A stretch of DNA of 64,000 nucleotides from Orobanche coerulescens (lineage: Eukaryota; Streptophyta; Magnoliopsida; Lamiales; Orobanchaceae): the NCBI GenBank assembly GCA_033398695.1, contig CM065809.1, positions 88,083,644 to 88,147,643 of the forward strand, given 5' to 3'. Below, one piece after another: positions 12,445 to 23,384 of this stretch; the stretch's first letter is position 1, and each line of letters opens with the position of its first letter. The notes beneath the pieces were generated by a model. It made no database searches, had not been told where the DNA came from, and saw nothing but the letters and a program-made list of their open reading frames with translations. The translations under genes were made by a program, and so were the position numbers.

Positions 12445-12725
12445 GTGCCGCGGCTCAGCCAATATGTGCCGCGGCACAGGCCTAAAAATTGCTCCCAGGG
12501 TTCGGCAGTGTGCCGCGGCTCAGCTGGAGTGCGTCGCGGCACCGGGTACAGTCGGTTTTTGGCTGAGGATGCAACACAAGTGTGCCGCGGCTCAGCCTAG
12601 GTGTGCCGCGGCAGTGACTCGGTGTGTGCAGACCACTGCCGGCATGTGCCGCGGCACCGTCTGATCCGCTCGGCCAGGTTTAGGAAATGTGTGTGCCGCG
12701 GCGCACACTCCTTGTGCCGCGGCTC
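12445..12725. promoter_or_regulatory. 21-bp phased palindrome array (GTGCCGCGGCAC) in C 3' LTR
   Basis: Copies of GTGCCGCGGCAC or GTGCCGCGGCTC start at 12445, 12466, 12510, 12531, 12582, 12603, (12624 decayed), 12646, 12693 and 12714. Close neighbours are 21 bp apart. In element orientation the array is followed by a weak TATA-like CATAAATT (12421-12428), so it sits in U3 like the 23-bp arrays of the other families. Confidence 0.85.
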
Positions 12726-12939
12726 ACACCCCCCCTCGGGTCCTAAAATGATGAAAAATGACCCGGGAAGAGAATAAAAGCAATAGGACTCAATATCTGG
12801 GCAACAATAACACGAGATAGAAGTACGGAAACCCCAAAACGGTGGTTCCAAGCAATGATTACAAGGGTTCTCCCAACAAATCATGATTCGAAGAAAATGA
12901 AGAGGTTTGAAATGACATGACTATCGACCGGGTATTACA

Positions 12940-12952
12940 TTCTCCCCCTCTA
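12940..12952 (-). other. Element C polypurine tract
   Basis: The minus strand reads TTAGAGGGGGAGA immediately before the 3' LTR start. Confidence 0.8.
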
Positions 12953-12974
12953 AAAAGAAGTTTCGTCCCGAAAC

Positions 12975-14432
12975 TTAAGAAATAAATAGTTCGGGGTATT
13001 CCACTCGCATCTTCTCTTCCGTCTCCCAAGTCGCCTCTTCGACTCCATGCCTCGACCATTGCACTTTAACTAGTGGAATGGTCTTATGCCGAAGTTGTTT
13101 CTCGCGGCGCTCAAGAATCTTCACGGGTTTCTCCGGAAAGGTAATATCCTCGGCTACGTCAATCTCACTGTAGTCGATAATGTGGCTCGGATCCGGTACG
13201 TACTTTCTCAACTGAGACACATGAAAAACACTGTGGACGTGACTCAAAGCTGGAGGCAATGCCAAGCGATAAGCTAAATCCCCAACTCTGTCCAAAATCT
13301 CGAAGGGTCCGATGTACATCGGACTAAGTTTCCCCTTTTTCCCGAAACGAAAAACTCCCCTGGTCGGCGACACCTTGAGCAAGACATGATCTCCCACCTC
13401 GAACTCCAAAGGTCGACGATGAGTATCTGCATAAGATTTCCGACGACTCTGGGCAGCTAACAATCGATCTCGGATAATAGAAATCTTTTCCTTAGTCTCC
13501 ATCAACATATCCGGATCCATCCCAACTAGCTCAGAAGCCTCGTCCCAACATAATGGCGACCTACATCGCCTACCATAGAGTGCCTCGAAGGGTGCCATTT
13601 TGATCGACGCATGCCAACTATTATTGTAAGCAAACTCGATCAACGGTAAGTGAAGCTCCCAATCATTACTCCAATCCAAGGCACAAGCCCGTAACATATC
13701 TTCCAATGTCTGAATCGTCCTCTCTGTCTGACCGTCCGACTGAGGATGAAAGGAAGTGCTCAATCTCAACTCCGTACCCAGAGCCTGGTGAACGGCCTGC
13801 CAAAAATGCGATACGAAACGGCCGTCTCGATCAGAAACAATGGTCTTGGGGGCACCGTGTAACCTCACGATCTCAGCAATAAAGGTTCGAGCCAATCTAT
13901 CCGGTCCCCAAGTATCCTTAATACCCAAGAAGTGTGCAGACTTGGTCAACCGATCGACAATCACCCAAATCATATTCATTCTGGCCCGAGTTCTCGGCAT
14001 GCCAGTGATGAAATCCATTGAGATGTCTTCCCACTTCCACTCGGGAATGGGAAGTGGTTTCAACAACCTCGCCGGTCGTTGATGTTCGATCTTGACTTGT
14101 TGACACGTCAAGCATCGTAGTACAAACTCCGTAACATCCTTCTTCATGTTATTCCACCAAAAATTGCGCTTCAAATCTTTGTACATCTTACTCGTTCCGG
14201 GGTGGATTGAGTAAGGCGTAGCATGATATTCTCGGAGAATCCTCTGTCTCAACTCCAAATCGTTCGGAACACAAAGCCTGCCCTGAAATCTCAGAATACT
14301 ATCCTCGTGAACCATAAAGCCAGGAGCTTTTCCTTTAATTACATCTTCCTTCAGTTGAGAAATCATCGGGTCACTCCACTGCTTCCCTTTGATGTCGTCA
14401 ACTAAGGACGAAGTAATTTCGAGAGTACACAA
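12975..14432 (-). CDS. Element C integrase and chromodomain-like tail
   Basis: An uninterrupted stretch of about 485 codons. It holds the HHCC zinc-binding segment (HPGTSKMYKDLKR...CLTCQQVK), the DDE core with D in SMDFITG, D in VSDRDGRF and E in [13 protein letters not shown], the GPF/Y module (SPMYIGPFEILDRVG) and the tail LVKVQWSRHGVEEATWETEE ending YPELFIS. Chromovirus integrases insert element cDNA into the genome. It is part of a longer polyprotein, so the first residues here are not a true start. All visible catalytic residues are present. Confidence 0.93.
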   Translation of the reverse strand: MCTLEITSSLVDDIKGKQWSDPMISQLKEDVIKGKAPGFMVHEDSILRFQGRLCVPNDLELRQRILREYHATPYSIHPGTSKMYKDLKRNFWWNNMKKDVTEFVLRCLTCQQVKIEHQRPARLLKPLPIPEWKWEDISMDFITGMPRTRARMNMIWVIVDRLTKSAHFLGIKDTWGPDRLARTFIAEIVRLHGAPKTIVSDRDGRFVSHFWQAVHQALGTELRLSTSFHPQSDGQTERTIQTLEDMLRACALDWSNDWELHLPLIEFAYNNSWHASIKMAPFEALYGRRCRSPLCWDEASELVGMDPDMLMETKEKISIIRDRLLAAQSRRKSYADTHRRPLEFEVGDHVLLKVSPTRGVFRFGKKGKLSPMYIGPFEILDRVGDLAYRLALPPALSHVHSVFHVSQLRKYVPDPSHIIDYSEIDVAEDITFPEKPVKILERREKQLRHKTIPLVKVQWSRHGVEEATWETEEKMRVEYPELFIS

Positions 14433-14880
14433 CTGTCCTTGTACTCGTCGAAGCCAAACTTCTATCCCTTGTTCAATTAAATCCTGACGAATTTATGTCT
14501 GGGATGTAAGAACCTCGAGCATTTGAAGAGATGCAGATTTGCGGCTCAAAGCATCTGCAACGACATTGGCTTTTCCGGGGTGGTAAAGAATTTCCAAATC
14601 ATAATCCTATATCAACTCTAGCCGACGTCTCTGTCTCATATTCAGCTCTTTCTGACTGAAAATATACTTCAGGCTCTTGTGATCGGTATAAATCCGGCAC
14701 GGTGAACCATACAAATAATGCCGCCAAATCTTGAGTGCGAAGACAATTGCGGCCAACTCTAAATCGTGAGTAGGATAATTCATCTCATAAGGCTTTAATT
14801 TTCTTGACGCAAAAGTTATTGTCTTATCATGCTGCATAAGGACACAGCCCAGGCCTTGACCCGAAGCGCCATCAGAACCG
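14433..14880 (-). pseudogene. Element C RNase H segment with stops
   Basis: The motifs [38 protein letters not shown] and [15 protein letters not shown] are the RNase H and connection of Ty3/Gypsy pol. A frame change occurs at about 14840-14880, where the upstream PR-RT frame leaves the RNase H start (YSDAS region). Stops at about 14606 and 14494 interrupt it. Otherwise it joins the RT to the integrase. Confidence 0.88.
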
Positions 14881-16606
14881 CAAAGCCTTCGCTACCATGT
14901 GGTAAAGTTAGAATCGGCGCTGAAGTCAATCGTCTCTTCAGTTCATCGAAACACTGTTGTCTCTCATCCGTCCAAATAAACTTTTCGTTCTTCCGGAGTA
15001 ATTTCGTAAGCGGTCGAGTGAGTTTCGAGAACCCCTCGACAAACCGACGGTAATACCCAGCAAGGCCCAAAAAGCTACGAACTTCCTTAACATTTTTAGG
15101 CGGTGCCCAATCTAGCACTGCCTCGATCTTCTGCGGGTCTACACGAACCCCTTCGGCCGAAATCACATGGCCGAGAAACATAACTTCTTCCAACCAAAAC
15201 TCACATTTCGAGAATTTTGCATAGGGGTGCTCGGTTCTAAAAATGTCTAAAACCAAACGCAAGTGTCGGGCATGTTCCTCCTTATCTCGAGAATAGATCA
15301 AGATGTCATCAATAAAGATGACTACACACCTGTCGAGGTACTCGATGAATATTTTATTCATTAACTGCATGAATACTGTCGGCGCATTCGTCAACCCAAA
15401 AGGCATAACCATAAATTCATAATGCCCATATCTCGTCCGAAACGCCGTCTTCGGAACGTCGGACTCCCTCACCCTAAGTTGATAATACCCGGATCTTAAA
15501 TCAATCTTCGAGAAAACCGCAGCTCCTCGCAATTGATCAAATAGATCGTCTATACGAGGCAAAGGATATTTATTCTTGATGGTTACTTTATTCAGCTCAC
15601 GGTAGTCGATGCACAAACGTAGTGAACCATCTTTCTTCCTCTCGAAGAGGACAGGCGCGCCCCAAGGCGAAGCGCTCGGTCTGATGTACCCTTTTTCCAA
15701 AAGTTCTCCCAACTGAGTCTTCAATTCCTGCATCTCGGAAGGTGCCATCCGATAAGGTGCTTTAGAAATCGGAGCCGCATCTGGCTCTAAGTCTACGGTA
15801 AATTCTATCTCTCGATCTGGCGGTAGTCCCGGGAGATCATCCGGAAAAACATCGGGATACTCATTAACAACCGGAATCGAAGAGAAATCGACTTCGTTTC
15901 CTTCCGTTTTTAAAGCATAACACCAATAGCCCGTACAACCTTTATTCAAAAGTTTTACGGCCTTCATGGAACTGATAAGTAACTTGGATTGGCCCGACTT
16001 ACGTCCCAAAAACGAGTACTCAGATCCGTCTTTAGTCATCATGGTAATAACCTTGGTACGGTAATTCATAATCGCTTGGTGATTATTAAGCCAATCCTCG
16101 CCGAGGATTACGTCCTCGCCTTCCATATCAACTACAATTAGATTCGATAACCATTCCATACCGGATATAACCACTGGAAAATCTCTAATCTTCCGATCCC
16201 CCACAATCCTATCCTCGCTAGGCAGTTTCACGATAAAGGGATCGCAAGCAGTCAAACAAGTTATATTCAAACGGCGTACACACTCCAAAGAAATAAAATA
16301 ATGTGTAGCACCCGTATCAAAGAGTACACGGACTGGATAAGATAAAATATGGATGGTACCTGAAGCCACCGCCGCGTCGGGTTCGTCTGTTCGACGCATC
16401 TCATAAACCCGTGGTTGCACCGAGCCGATGCTAGAGTTTCCCCCTCCAGCGACCCCGTCCCCGGCCCCTGCCAAAATTCTGCTGAGGTTGACCAAAAGAT
16501 TGTCGCTGATTAATACCTTGATCAAGTGGTGTTGGGGCAGAAGCCCGAGTGTCCAAAGTCTGGTTCGGCTCGGAACAATAGACCGCTCTATGCCCCATCT
16601 TTCCAC
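14816..16606 (-). CDS. Element C protease and reverse transcriptase
   Basis: An open stretch of nearly 600 codons. The protease has [11 protein letters not shown] with an intact DTG and ILGEDWL. The RT has [64 protein letters not shown] and [12 protein letters not shown], with both catalytic aspartates present. The beginning overlaps the end of gag in another frame, so pol is reached by frameshift or the overlap is a mutation; the first ~60 residues are not domain sequence. The end is out of frame (after LPHGSEG). Confidence 0.92.
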   Translation of the reverse strand: MERWGIERSIVPSRTRLWTLGLLPQHHLIKVLISDNLLVNLSRILAGAGDGVAGGGNSSIGSVQPRVYEMRRTDEPDAAVASGTIHILSYPVRVLFDTGATHYFISLECVRRLNITCLTACDPFIVKLPSEDRIVGDRKIRDFPVVISGMEWLSNLIVVDMEGEDVILGEDWLNNHQAIMNYRTKVITMMTKDGSEYSFLGRKSGQSKLLISSMKAVKLLNKGCTGYWCYALKTEGNEVDFSSIPVVNEYPDVFPDDLPGLPPDREIEFTVDLEPDAAPISKAPYRMAPSEMQELKTQLGELLEKGYIRPSASPWGAPVLFERKKDGSLRLCIDYRELNKVTIKNKYPLPRIDDLFDQLRGAAVFSKIDLRSGYYQLRVRESDVPKTAFRTRYGHYEFMVMPFGLTNAPTVFMQLMNKIFIEYLDRCVVIFIDDILIYSRDKEEHARHLRLVLDIFRTEHPYAKFSKCEFWLEEVMFLGHVISAEGVRVDPQKIEAVLDWAPPKNVKEVRSFLGLAGYYRRFVEGFSKLTRPLTKLLRKNEKFIWTDERQQCFDELKRRLTSAPILTLPHGSEGFAVLMALRVKAWAVSLCSMIRQ

Positions 16607-17633
16607 ACGTGTGACACTTTAATGGTGGAAAGTTGCATTCCGAATTAAAGTGGCCTGGACGACCACAATTATAGCAAGTCACTGTGCGATTTGAGGTACC
16701 CGGAGTGGGACGGTAACCCCTCTTCCCTTTATTAGAACGTGACGACTGTCCGGCAAAACGGTTAGTCATCTGTGACTTCTGAAAGTTTCCACCCTTAGAG
16801 CCAGAAAAATTTCCCGCGACTTTCTGCTTCTTCGGTTCTTCAACGGTATCATTGTCGGGGCTCAACATATCATGGGCTAAAGCTCTGTCCTGATACTCTT
16901 TCAGTGTGGTATAAGCAAATCCGGCCATATACCGCTATAAGTCCAAATTCATCCGCATATCAAAATAACGGATCTTATCACGCTCGTTACGCACTTGATC
17001 CTTCACATGGATCAATTGTTGGTTGTACTCCACGATCGCCTGCGAAACGGGAATATCTTGTCGTTTAGCCTCGAAAAAGGCTCGGATTCGGCCCTCTCGC
17101 ACCGGCCAAGGACAAAACTCGGCCTCCAAGAGCTCCTTAAATTCATCCCACGTGGCAATATGATCCTGTGGCTTGATGACCTTCCACCAAGTAGCGGCCT
17201 CCTTAGTGAGGAAATACTGAGCAATCGGTACTTTCCTCACCTCGGGGCAATCAACCGCCTCGAAAATCTTCTCCAATTCCGCTAGCCAGTATTCCCAGCC
17301 TAACGGGTCTGTGGCACCGCCAAACTGTGGAGGGTGCATGCGGATTACATTCTGAAGCAAGGCATCCGTGTTTGGGTTCGGATTATTCAGTTGAACAGTT
17401 TGGGCTAAAATAGTCATCTGGGTAGCCAATTGTTGAAGCGCATTCGTAACTCCAGCGTCCGCGTTGTTCCCTTGACCGTTTGATTGGTCGTGCTGACTTT
17501 CGGTGTCAGGATGCACCGAGTTCGACAAACTGGGATTGGTCGACCCCGCAACTGAATTGATGGAAGCGGCCGTGCCACGACCTCTTCCTCGTCCACAGCC
17601 ACGACCACGGCCACGGCCCCTACCAGCTGACAT
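16431..17633 (-). pseudogene. Element C gag (one stop)
   Basis: ATG at 17633 opens an RG-rich N-terminus ([12 protein letters not shown]). The gag core follows (MHPPQFGGATDPLGWEYWL, AEFCPWPVREGRIRAFFEAK) and then two CCHC knuckles (CYNCGRPGHFNSEC and [14 protein letters not shown]). A single stop near 16932 interrupts it, at the position of Q in the family motif QRYMAGF. Gag forms the particle that packages element RNA. The RG-rich start and two knuckles are RNA-binding features. Confidence 0.9.
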
Positions 17634-17858
17634 ACTGAAGAACACACAAGGTACGTAAGCATAATTCAATCGCACGTCATTAAGGTGATCGATTCTCAAG
17701 AATATCCATAGAAGAAGCATAATGAATAAGGAAACATCAGAAGAGTAAGAGGTCTTACAAGTACCGGTCGCACTGTGATGATGGCAGAGTAGTGATACTG
17801 TGGACAATTGACGACTCATTCGACCCAAAAGACCGACAGTCTAGGTATCCATAGACCT

Positions 17859-17872
17859 AAGCTCTGATACTA
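17859..17872 (-). other. Element C primer-binding site
   Basis: The minus strand reads TAGTATCAGAGCTT, one base off the tRNA-iMet site, five bases from the LTR end. Confidence 0.8.
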
Positions 17873-17877
17873 TATTC

Positions 17878-19670
17878 TGTAACACCCCCAAGTTATTCAG
17901 GGAATATTACAGCGCCGTAAGCCCCGCCATGGGGCCCACAAGGCTAAACATACGCGGAACTGTAAACTTTGACCGAGGAGGTCTACACACAATGGAATGA
18001 AAACAATACAAAGGTATTCAAAAACATAACCAATGTATTCACAGACATCACAACACGAATCAATACTTCAGCAAACACAGGCCGGAACATCAAAGAAAAT
18101 GGAAAACAATACTCGAGTATTCAATAGCCAATCCAGTACAACAACACTGAACGGAAAACTCATAACATAACTGGAAGAAAGACACAGTATCACACTTGCC
18201 CACCATCTTTATGCCGACCCGATACCTGCCTGTCCGTCCTCCTGGAACCTGAAATACATGAAACGTATTTCCCCCATAAAGGGGTTAGCCGTCGAATAGC
18301 TAGTGCAAGTATATCAATATGAAACACAATACTCCTCGACAATAAAGTAAATGTAACCGTCAATTCATCAATTCAAGACTAGTATTGTTCATATCATACC
18401 ATCAATATTTCTTACTTTCAAAGTCGAGAACGTACAATCATAAATGTATACTTGTCTTGAGACATCGAGAAATCGAACGGAGGAAAGGTATGAGTTCGGT
18501 AGGTCCAAGAACGCGCTTCCGGCACCTAAACCATTCGCAAGGAATATGACAATTAATTATCCATACTCAAATTACACGAAGAGACTCCCGAAACTCGTCT
18601 ACGATTCAAGAAAATATACGGGTGAACAACTAAAGGTTGGGAAATCGCCCAAACTCCCACAAGTCCGAAAACGGCACAATCCAACCCGTAAAATCGTAAG
18701 AAAACACGCATACGATATAGATATATCATAATCTCAAGGTTCTCAAGCTTCAATCGGATAAATCGGACGAATCTACGAAAACCCCCAAAATCCAACACAA
18801 AAATCAAAGTGTTCTTGAATAATCTTTCAATAATCCGATGAATACTCAAACATGTCCATAATTATGCATATATCACTTCATACTCCATGATTTTATCATC
18901 CAAAACGTCAATACCCATACAAAATCGAGAAATCAAGATGTTGAAGAAATTACCTCTTGAATATCCAAGCTCTATGATCCAAGGAATACGCGTTAGATCG
19001 ACTATTCGGGCTTCCCAACCGAATGAAAATGGTAAAAATCCAACACACAAGTGATAGATGTGAGAAAACTCCTCCCCTCAAACTCTCTCTCTCTCGCAGG
19101 TGGAAGAAGAAAATGGTGAAATGAGCTGCATCTCGCTCAAAAAGCACAATTTATGCAGTTGACCGCATTGTGTGCCGCGGCTCAGCCCAGGTGTGCCGCG
19201 GCACAGGCCTAAAAATTGCTCCCAGGGTTCGGCAGTGTGCCGCGGCTCAGCTGGAGTGCGCCGCGGCACCGGGTACAGTCGGTTTTTGGCTGAGGATGCA
19301 ACACAAGTGTGCCGCGGCTCAGCCTAGGTGTGCCGCGGCAGTGACTCGGCAGTGTGCCGCGGCCCTGCCGGCATGTGCCGCGGCACCCGGTACAATCCGC
19401 TCGGCCAGGCTTAGGAAATGTGTGTGCTGCGGCGCACACTCCTTGTGCCGCGGCTCACACCCCCCCTCGGGTCCTAAAATGATGAAAAATGACCCGGGAA
19501 GAGAATAAAAGCAATAGGACTCAATATCTAAGCAACAATAACACGAGATCGAAGTACGGAAACCCCAAAACGGTGGTTCCAAGCAATGATTACAAGAGTT
19601 CGCCCAACAAATCACGATTCGAAGAAAATGAAGAGGTTTGAAATGACATGACTATCGACCGGGTATTACA
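17878..19670 (-). repeat. Element C 5' LTR
   Basis: 1793 bp, close to the 3' LTR apart from a ~250-bp deletion that removed the 47-bp tandem repeats. It is flanked on the right by TSD GTATC (19671-19675). Confidence 0.95.
19172..19456. promoter_or_regulatory. 21-bp phased palindrome array in C 5' LTR
   Basis: Same array as at 12445-12725 but better preserved. It starts at 19172, 19193 and 19237, and the copy that is decayed in the other LTR still reads GTGCCGCGGCCC here. It ends with the copy at 19445. Confidence 0.85.
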
Positions 19671-19675
19671 GTATC
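19671..19675. repeat. Right target-site duplication of element C
   Basis: GTATC, identical to 10894-10898; removing C restores the B gag frame. Confidence 0.95.
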
Positions 19676-19882
19676 GAGCCCACCTTCAAATGTGGGAGGT
19701 TTTAGTTTCTGGAACCTCTCACTAACCAGATCAATGGCATCATTTCGAGGAGGTGGAGAATGGCAAAACTCGGCTTCACGTCTAACATCCCGTTCTATAA
19801 GCCTTTCCACAAGATCCGTCAGTCAGTCGATACGGTTATCCCCCACTCCTTCGGCACTACCTTATGTTCCATTGTCTTCCAT
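19676..19882 (-). pseudogene. Element B gag, 5' part
   Basis: ATG is at 19882 (MEDNGT, then a stop), followed by DLVERLIERDVRREAEF, RNDAIDLVSERFQKL and PPTFEGG, the typical start of chromoviral gag. The frame runs into the TSD GTATC and continues after the C insertion, 8.8 kb away at 10893. This is direct proof that C split a gag gene. Confidence 0.8.
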
Positions 19883-20053
19883 AATCTTGTAATAGCCTTC
19901 ACTTCTCACACAAGGATCTTTTATTAGCCAATATTAACATAAACACGCAAATAGTAAGTAAAAAAAATAAATGAAACCATTAACTGATTGGTTGCTCCTC
20001 TTCTCCAAGCGATTGTTGTATATGAACGGTCTTCATAAACGCTTTAAACCTTC

Positions 20054-20065
20054 GCTCCGATACCA
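20054..20065 (-). other. Element B primer-binding site
   Basis: The minus strand reads TGGTATCGGAGC, next to the LTR end at 20070. Confidence 0.8.
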
Positions 20066-20069
20066 AGTC

Positions 20070-22135
20070 TATCACCCCCCTAGATTTGTCTATCAGATAC
20101 CGGATTTTAAAAATATCCTTATTATATATTACAACACAGCGGAAAACTTAAAACCTTAAAGAGGAAAGTCCTTTTACACACCAAAAGTTACTTTTACACA
20201 TTAGCCGACTATTATTTTAAAACCAAAATAAAACATCGGCTGTATAGGTTTATAAACAAACTTATACTTAACACACACAGAACACTCCACAGGTCTGATG
20301 TTCATATACAATGGCTCGTTGGCGTAGAGAAGCGTCCCGGACATCAACATATGCCTGATACCCCGAATTATTACCTGTATCACAAGAATTCAACTAAATG
20401 AGCGAAAGCTCAGTAAGTAGTGACACACAATGCATGAATGCATTTATGAATGAGTTTATGAAATGCAGTTTCATTTTCCTCTAACTTTTGAAAACTTTTT
20501 TATAGCGTGCTGCTATGTACATCTCGCGTTCCTGACCCGGGCCAAAAGTGTGCATGTCCAACCATAGCCAGAATAAACTGCCCAATCATAACACATGGGT
20601 TAGCCTGGCGTGTCCCAGACTCCACCAGGATCATGGATATAAAGGTTCCCAATCATACACATGAGTCACCACGGTGTGTCCCAGACTCCACCACAAAACA
20701 TCACACAAAGTGTCCAATCATAACACATGGATCACTATGGCGTGTCCTAGACTCCGCCACAAAACAGCCCCTTACCAGTAGCCCGCGATGCACATAACCA
20801 AAACAGTTTGTTCTGATCACCTTTAGAACGCCTGTACTATGATCAATGCATGCGACAGCAACCTCCAATGCTATTCTATGATCATATGGGTCATGATAAT
20901 ACCACATGTATAAATGCTCTATTGGACACATCACACAATAAAAATAAAGCAATATGTTATACACATATACACAAGGTATGAGCAATATCCAAAACAACAA
21001 TTATTAACACATATTTCATACAAATGCTCTTGTGATACAGTTTTGAAATCAGTTACTACTTAGCTTGTTCATGTGATACCTTTGCTTTTATACCAATAAG
21101 AGGTGGTTGTGATGATATGTCTTCAGAGCCTTGATTGTCAACTTAATTGAGGTGTTGATGTTTTTTTATGATTTCTCCTAGATTTCTTGATGGATTTTTG
21201 AAGTGTGGAGCTTATGGATCGAGTTCAGAGTGTCTAGAAGAGTTGAGTCCATTTCCTCCCTTATCTAAGTGGAAGAGTCGGTTTATAAGTGTGAAAGTAC
21301 TAAATACCCCTCAATGGCCTCCAGAAGTCATGTTTAGAAGAATGGACCGGTTGAAGTTGTTATAATCCGGTTCTTGGATGTTTTAAACCGGTTCTTAGTA
21401 GGGATTGATCATGTTTAGAGTATGGATGTATGGTCTAAGGTTTTTGATAAAGTTTAATATGTATTTTTATTGTTTAAACTCAACTACTTTTGCGAATACA
21501 TTCGAAAGTGGTAGAAAATGAGTTTGTTGTTATCTTTATGAAATTTTATATAAGTAACCCTAGAAATAAGAGTCCGAGTACTCACTTAGAAATATGACAT
21601 TATTGGACAATGACTAAAGGACAAATTTATTTCTACCCGACCGCATTTGGGACGAATAAGATACTTACAAATCGAATGACTTAACAAAGGTTATCACTGA
21701 GACCCTGAATTTCATCATTGATGGTATTCACAATTATCAAGATGCTTGACACGTGTTATCGGAATAATAAAGGGTTATTTACTTGAATCATCAATCCAAA
21801 TTGACTCAGTATACCCGCTGACTAAAACTCCGAGACCGACCGATAGACACGTCACTGATATTATTTACTGCTTATAGGCTTACCGCTTGAACTTGGGATT
21901 ACGTTCAATGCTTAGCCACTTCAATGCCGTTAAATTAACTATCAAATAAGGTGGATCATGAAATGTCAAAATAATACTTAATAACAAGGAATGCATGAAT
22001 CATATTATTCAAATAATAGGAGTTTCATGTCACCCTGTCACATTTTTATACGATTAAGCATGAAGTCTTGCATGTTTTATGATTAATATGCTATTATTGA
22101 CTAGACCTTGTGTGTGAGAGTCCTTGGGCATCACA
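20070..22135 (-). repeat. Element B 5' LTR
   Basis: 2066 bp. On the minus strand it starts TGTGATGCCC and ends GGGGGGTGATA, where the usual terminal CA has become TA. It has no palindrome array. It contains a three-unit tandem repeat at 20581-20770. Confidence 0.85.
20581..20770. repeat. ~66-bp tandem repeat in B 5' LTR
   Basis: Three units start at about 20581, 20648 and 20713. Each has CCAATCATAACACATG followed by GCGTGTCCCAGACTCCACCA. The region is absent from the truncated left LTR. Confidence 0.75.
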
Positions 22136-22165
22136 CGGCGCATATACCGATTTTGCTCTAACAAT

Positions 22166-22181
22166 TGGTATCGGAGCGGTA
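22166..22181 (+). other. Element E primer-binding site
   Basis: TGGTATCGGAGCGGTA, two bases after the LTR end at 22163. Confidence 0.85.
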
Positions 22182-22220
22182 CCTCCAATACACAGCTTAA
22201 CATCCGAGGAGTCGATCCAA

Positions 22221-22602
22221 ATGGCATTTCAACTTGCTCCAGTCGAAGGCCTTACTCTTAACCGACCACCATTTTTTGATGGCTCTAACTTCATGACGTG
22301 GAAAAAAAAGATGTCAATATTCATCCGAGCATATGACATCGAGCTTTGGAAAGTAATGTGTCTTGGTCCGAAAATTCCTCTCAAATCCGATGGTACGCTT
22401 AAATCTTTTGAAGAATATGATGATGCGGATTGGAAGAACGACCATTTAAATTGTAAGGCTACTCAATTTCTATTTTGTGCCTTAAATCCGAAAGAGGTCA
22501 ATCGTATCTCATCGTGTGAAAGTGCTAAAGAGATATGAAAAATTCTTGAAATCACACACGAAGGGACAACTCAAGTCAAGGAGATGAAGATCAATATGCT
22601 TC
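22221..22602 (+). pseudogene. Element E gag, N-terminal part
   Basis: ATG at 22221 gives MAFQLAPVEGLTLNRPPFFD, close to the gag of element F (MAFQMAPVEGLALNRPPFFD). It belongs to the Copia-type UBN2-like gag family (landmarks MTWKKKMSIFIRAYD and DWKNDH). A TGA replaces the W of KEIWK at 22536; the frame continues to KEMKINMLLH and ends at the junction with D. It is not functional. Confidence 0.88.
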
Positions 22603-22603
22603 T

Positions 22604-22872
22604 CCACGCTCCGGCACTCCTCTCGATGAAATCCGAGTATCTGCATCGCCTCATCTCTCTGGCCGCGGTACATGCCAGTGTCCTGCCTAGCTCCAATCAG
22701 CTCCTCGGTCAGGGTCTGAATTCTTTGTTCGAGCGACTCGATTCGATCCTGGTCTCTTAGCTTCGCCCTAAACTGGTCTGCCCAGCTCTCTCTACAGTGA
22801 TTAGCCTGCTCCTCCAAGAGCTTCAGCTTCTCGGTCAGGCGCATGACCTTAGCGACCATATCCATTTCGAAA
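22604..22872 (-). pseudogene. Second copy of D leader ORF, truncated
   Basis: The minus strand has ATG (MDFEMDM) at about 22877, and about 90 residues match the intact ORF at 32405-31839 (LTEKLKLLEEQANH, RDQDRIESLEQRIQTLTEEL). It then runs out of D into E sequence at 22604 and continues with unrelated residues. Confidence 0.75.
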
Positions 22873-23366
22873 TCCATACCTACCAAACTAAGTTTTAAGT
22901 CAGTATTTCGTACAAATCTAATGTCCGATATAAACCCTATTAAGCATGAATAATCATCAAGGTAGTGAACTTAATGATTCAATGAATATGCTTATGTGAC
23001 ACTAGCAATCAAGGAATATTAATACCTAATTTTAGAAGAGTAAGGAGGTTCAATAGATTTCAGATAAACCGATAAGTAACATATACTATATCCATTTTAA
23101 GAGTTCAATAGAGGAATTGATTCAATCGGGGAATGCTATGAATACTTAATCAAGTATCTTAGCCGATGACTTAGGAACTTTTGAATATGACTGTGCATAT
23201 TCCAAATGAATTGCGACAAGCTGAAAGAGGTTTTTAATGGAAGTTGACTCGAGAAATCTACCTTAGGTCTCAGTCCTATGGTTCACTTCGCCCTAGGTAG
23301 AATTCCCATCTAAGTCCGAAAAATCTTATCCTATAAAAGCTCGATGTAAGTGTCCTTCTTACAAAC

Positions 23367-23380
23367 GAGCTCTGATACCA
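23367..23380 (-). other. Primer-binding site after left D LTR
   Basis: The minus strand reads TGGTATCAGAGCTC, a perfect tRNA-iMet match, four bases from the LTR end at 23385. Confidence 0.85.
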
Positions 23381-23384
23381 CATC

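Larger units (their letters stand above)
10899..12939 (-). repeat. Element C 3' LTR
   Basis: 2041 bp. The minus strand starts TGTAATACCCGG, after the polypurine tract, and ends GGGGGTGTTACA. It carries five 47-48-bp tandem units that the other LTR lacks, and a GC-rich palindrome array. A plus-strand frame at 11539-12006 is also open in the other LTR copy; it runs antisense, has no known domain and is left out as a gene. Confidence 0.95.
10899..19670 (-). mobile_element. Element C: full-length chromovirus (Ty3/Gypsy)
   Basis: It is complete and bounded by TSDs. On the minus strand: 5' LTR (19670-17878), primer-binding site, gag, protease-RT-RNase H, integrase, chromodomain-like tail, polypurine tract, 3' LTR (12939-10899). 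It is the best-preserved pol in the window: only a gag stop, one frame change at the RT/RNase H border and two stops after RNase H are visible. Catalytic residues are intact (DTG in protease, FIDD in RT). Confidence 0.95.
5524..22135 (-). mobile_element. Element B: decayed chromovirus (Ty3/Gypsy), hosts C
   Basis: It reads right to left: LTR (22135-20070), primer-binding site, split gag, protease, reverse transcriptase, RNase H, integrase, chromodomain-like tail, polypurine tract, and a truncated LTR (6635-5524). Element C lies inside its gag. Several stops and frameshifts and a changed RT active site show it is long dead. Its 5' end abuts the last 28 bp of element E's LTR, so B landed in E. 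Confidence 0.85.
22136..22603 (+). mobile_element. Element E, 5' remnant (gag-only retrotransposon)
   Basis: It holds the last 28 bp of the E LTR (matching 37866-37893), a primer-binding site and the first ~128 codons of gag, and then stops at the left end of element D. The 3' part of E resumes at 36339. The middle of gag (about 350 codons by comparison with element F) is missing, so the D insertion was accompanied by a deletion. Confidence 0.85.

Noticed and set aside
12443..12664. Cysteine-rich peptide frames across the C array
   Set aside because: Repeated residues come from the palindrome repeats; the two LTRs differ by frame-breaking changes.
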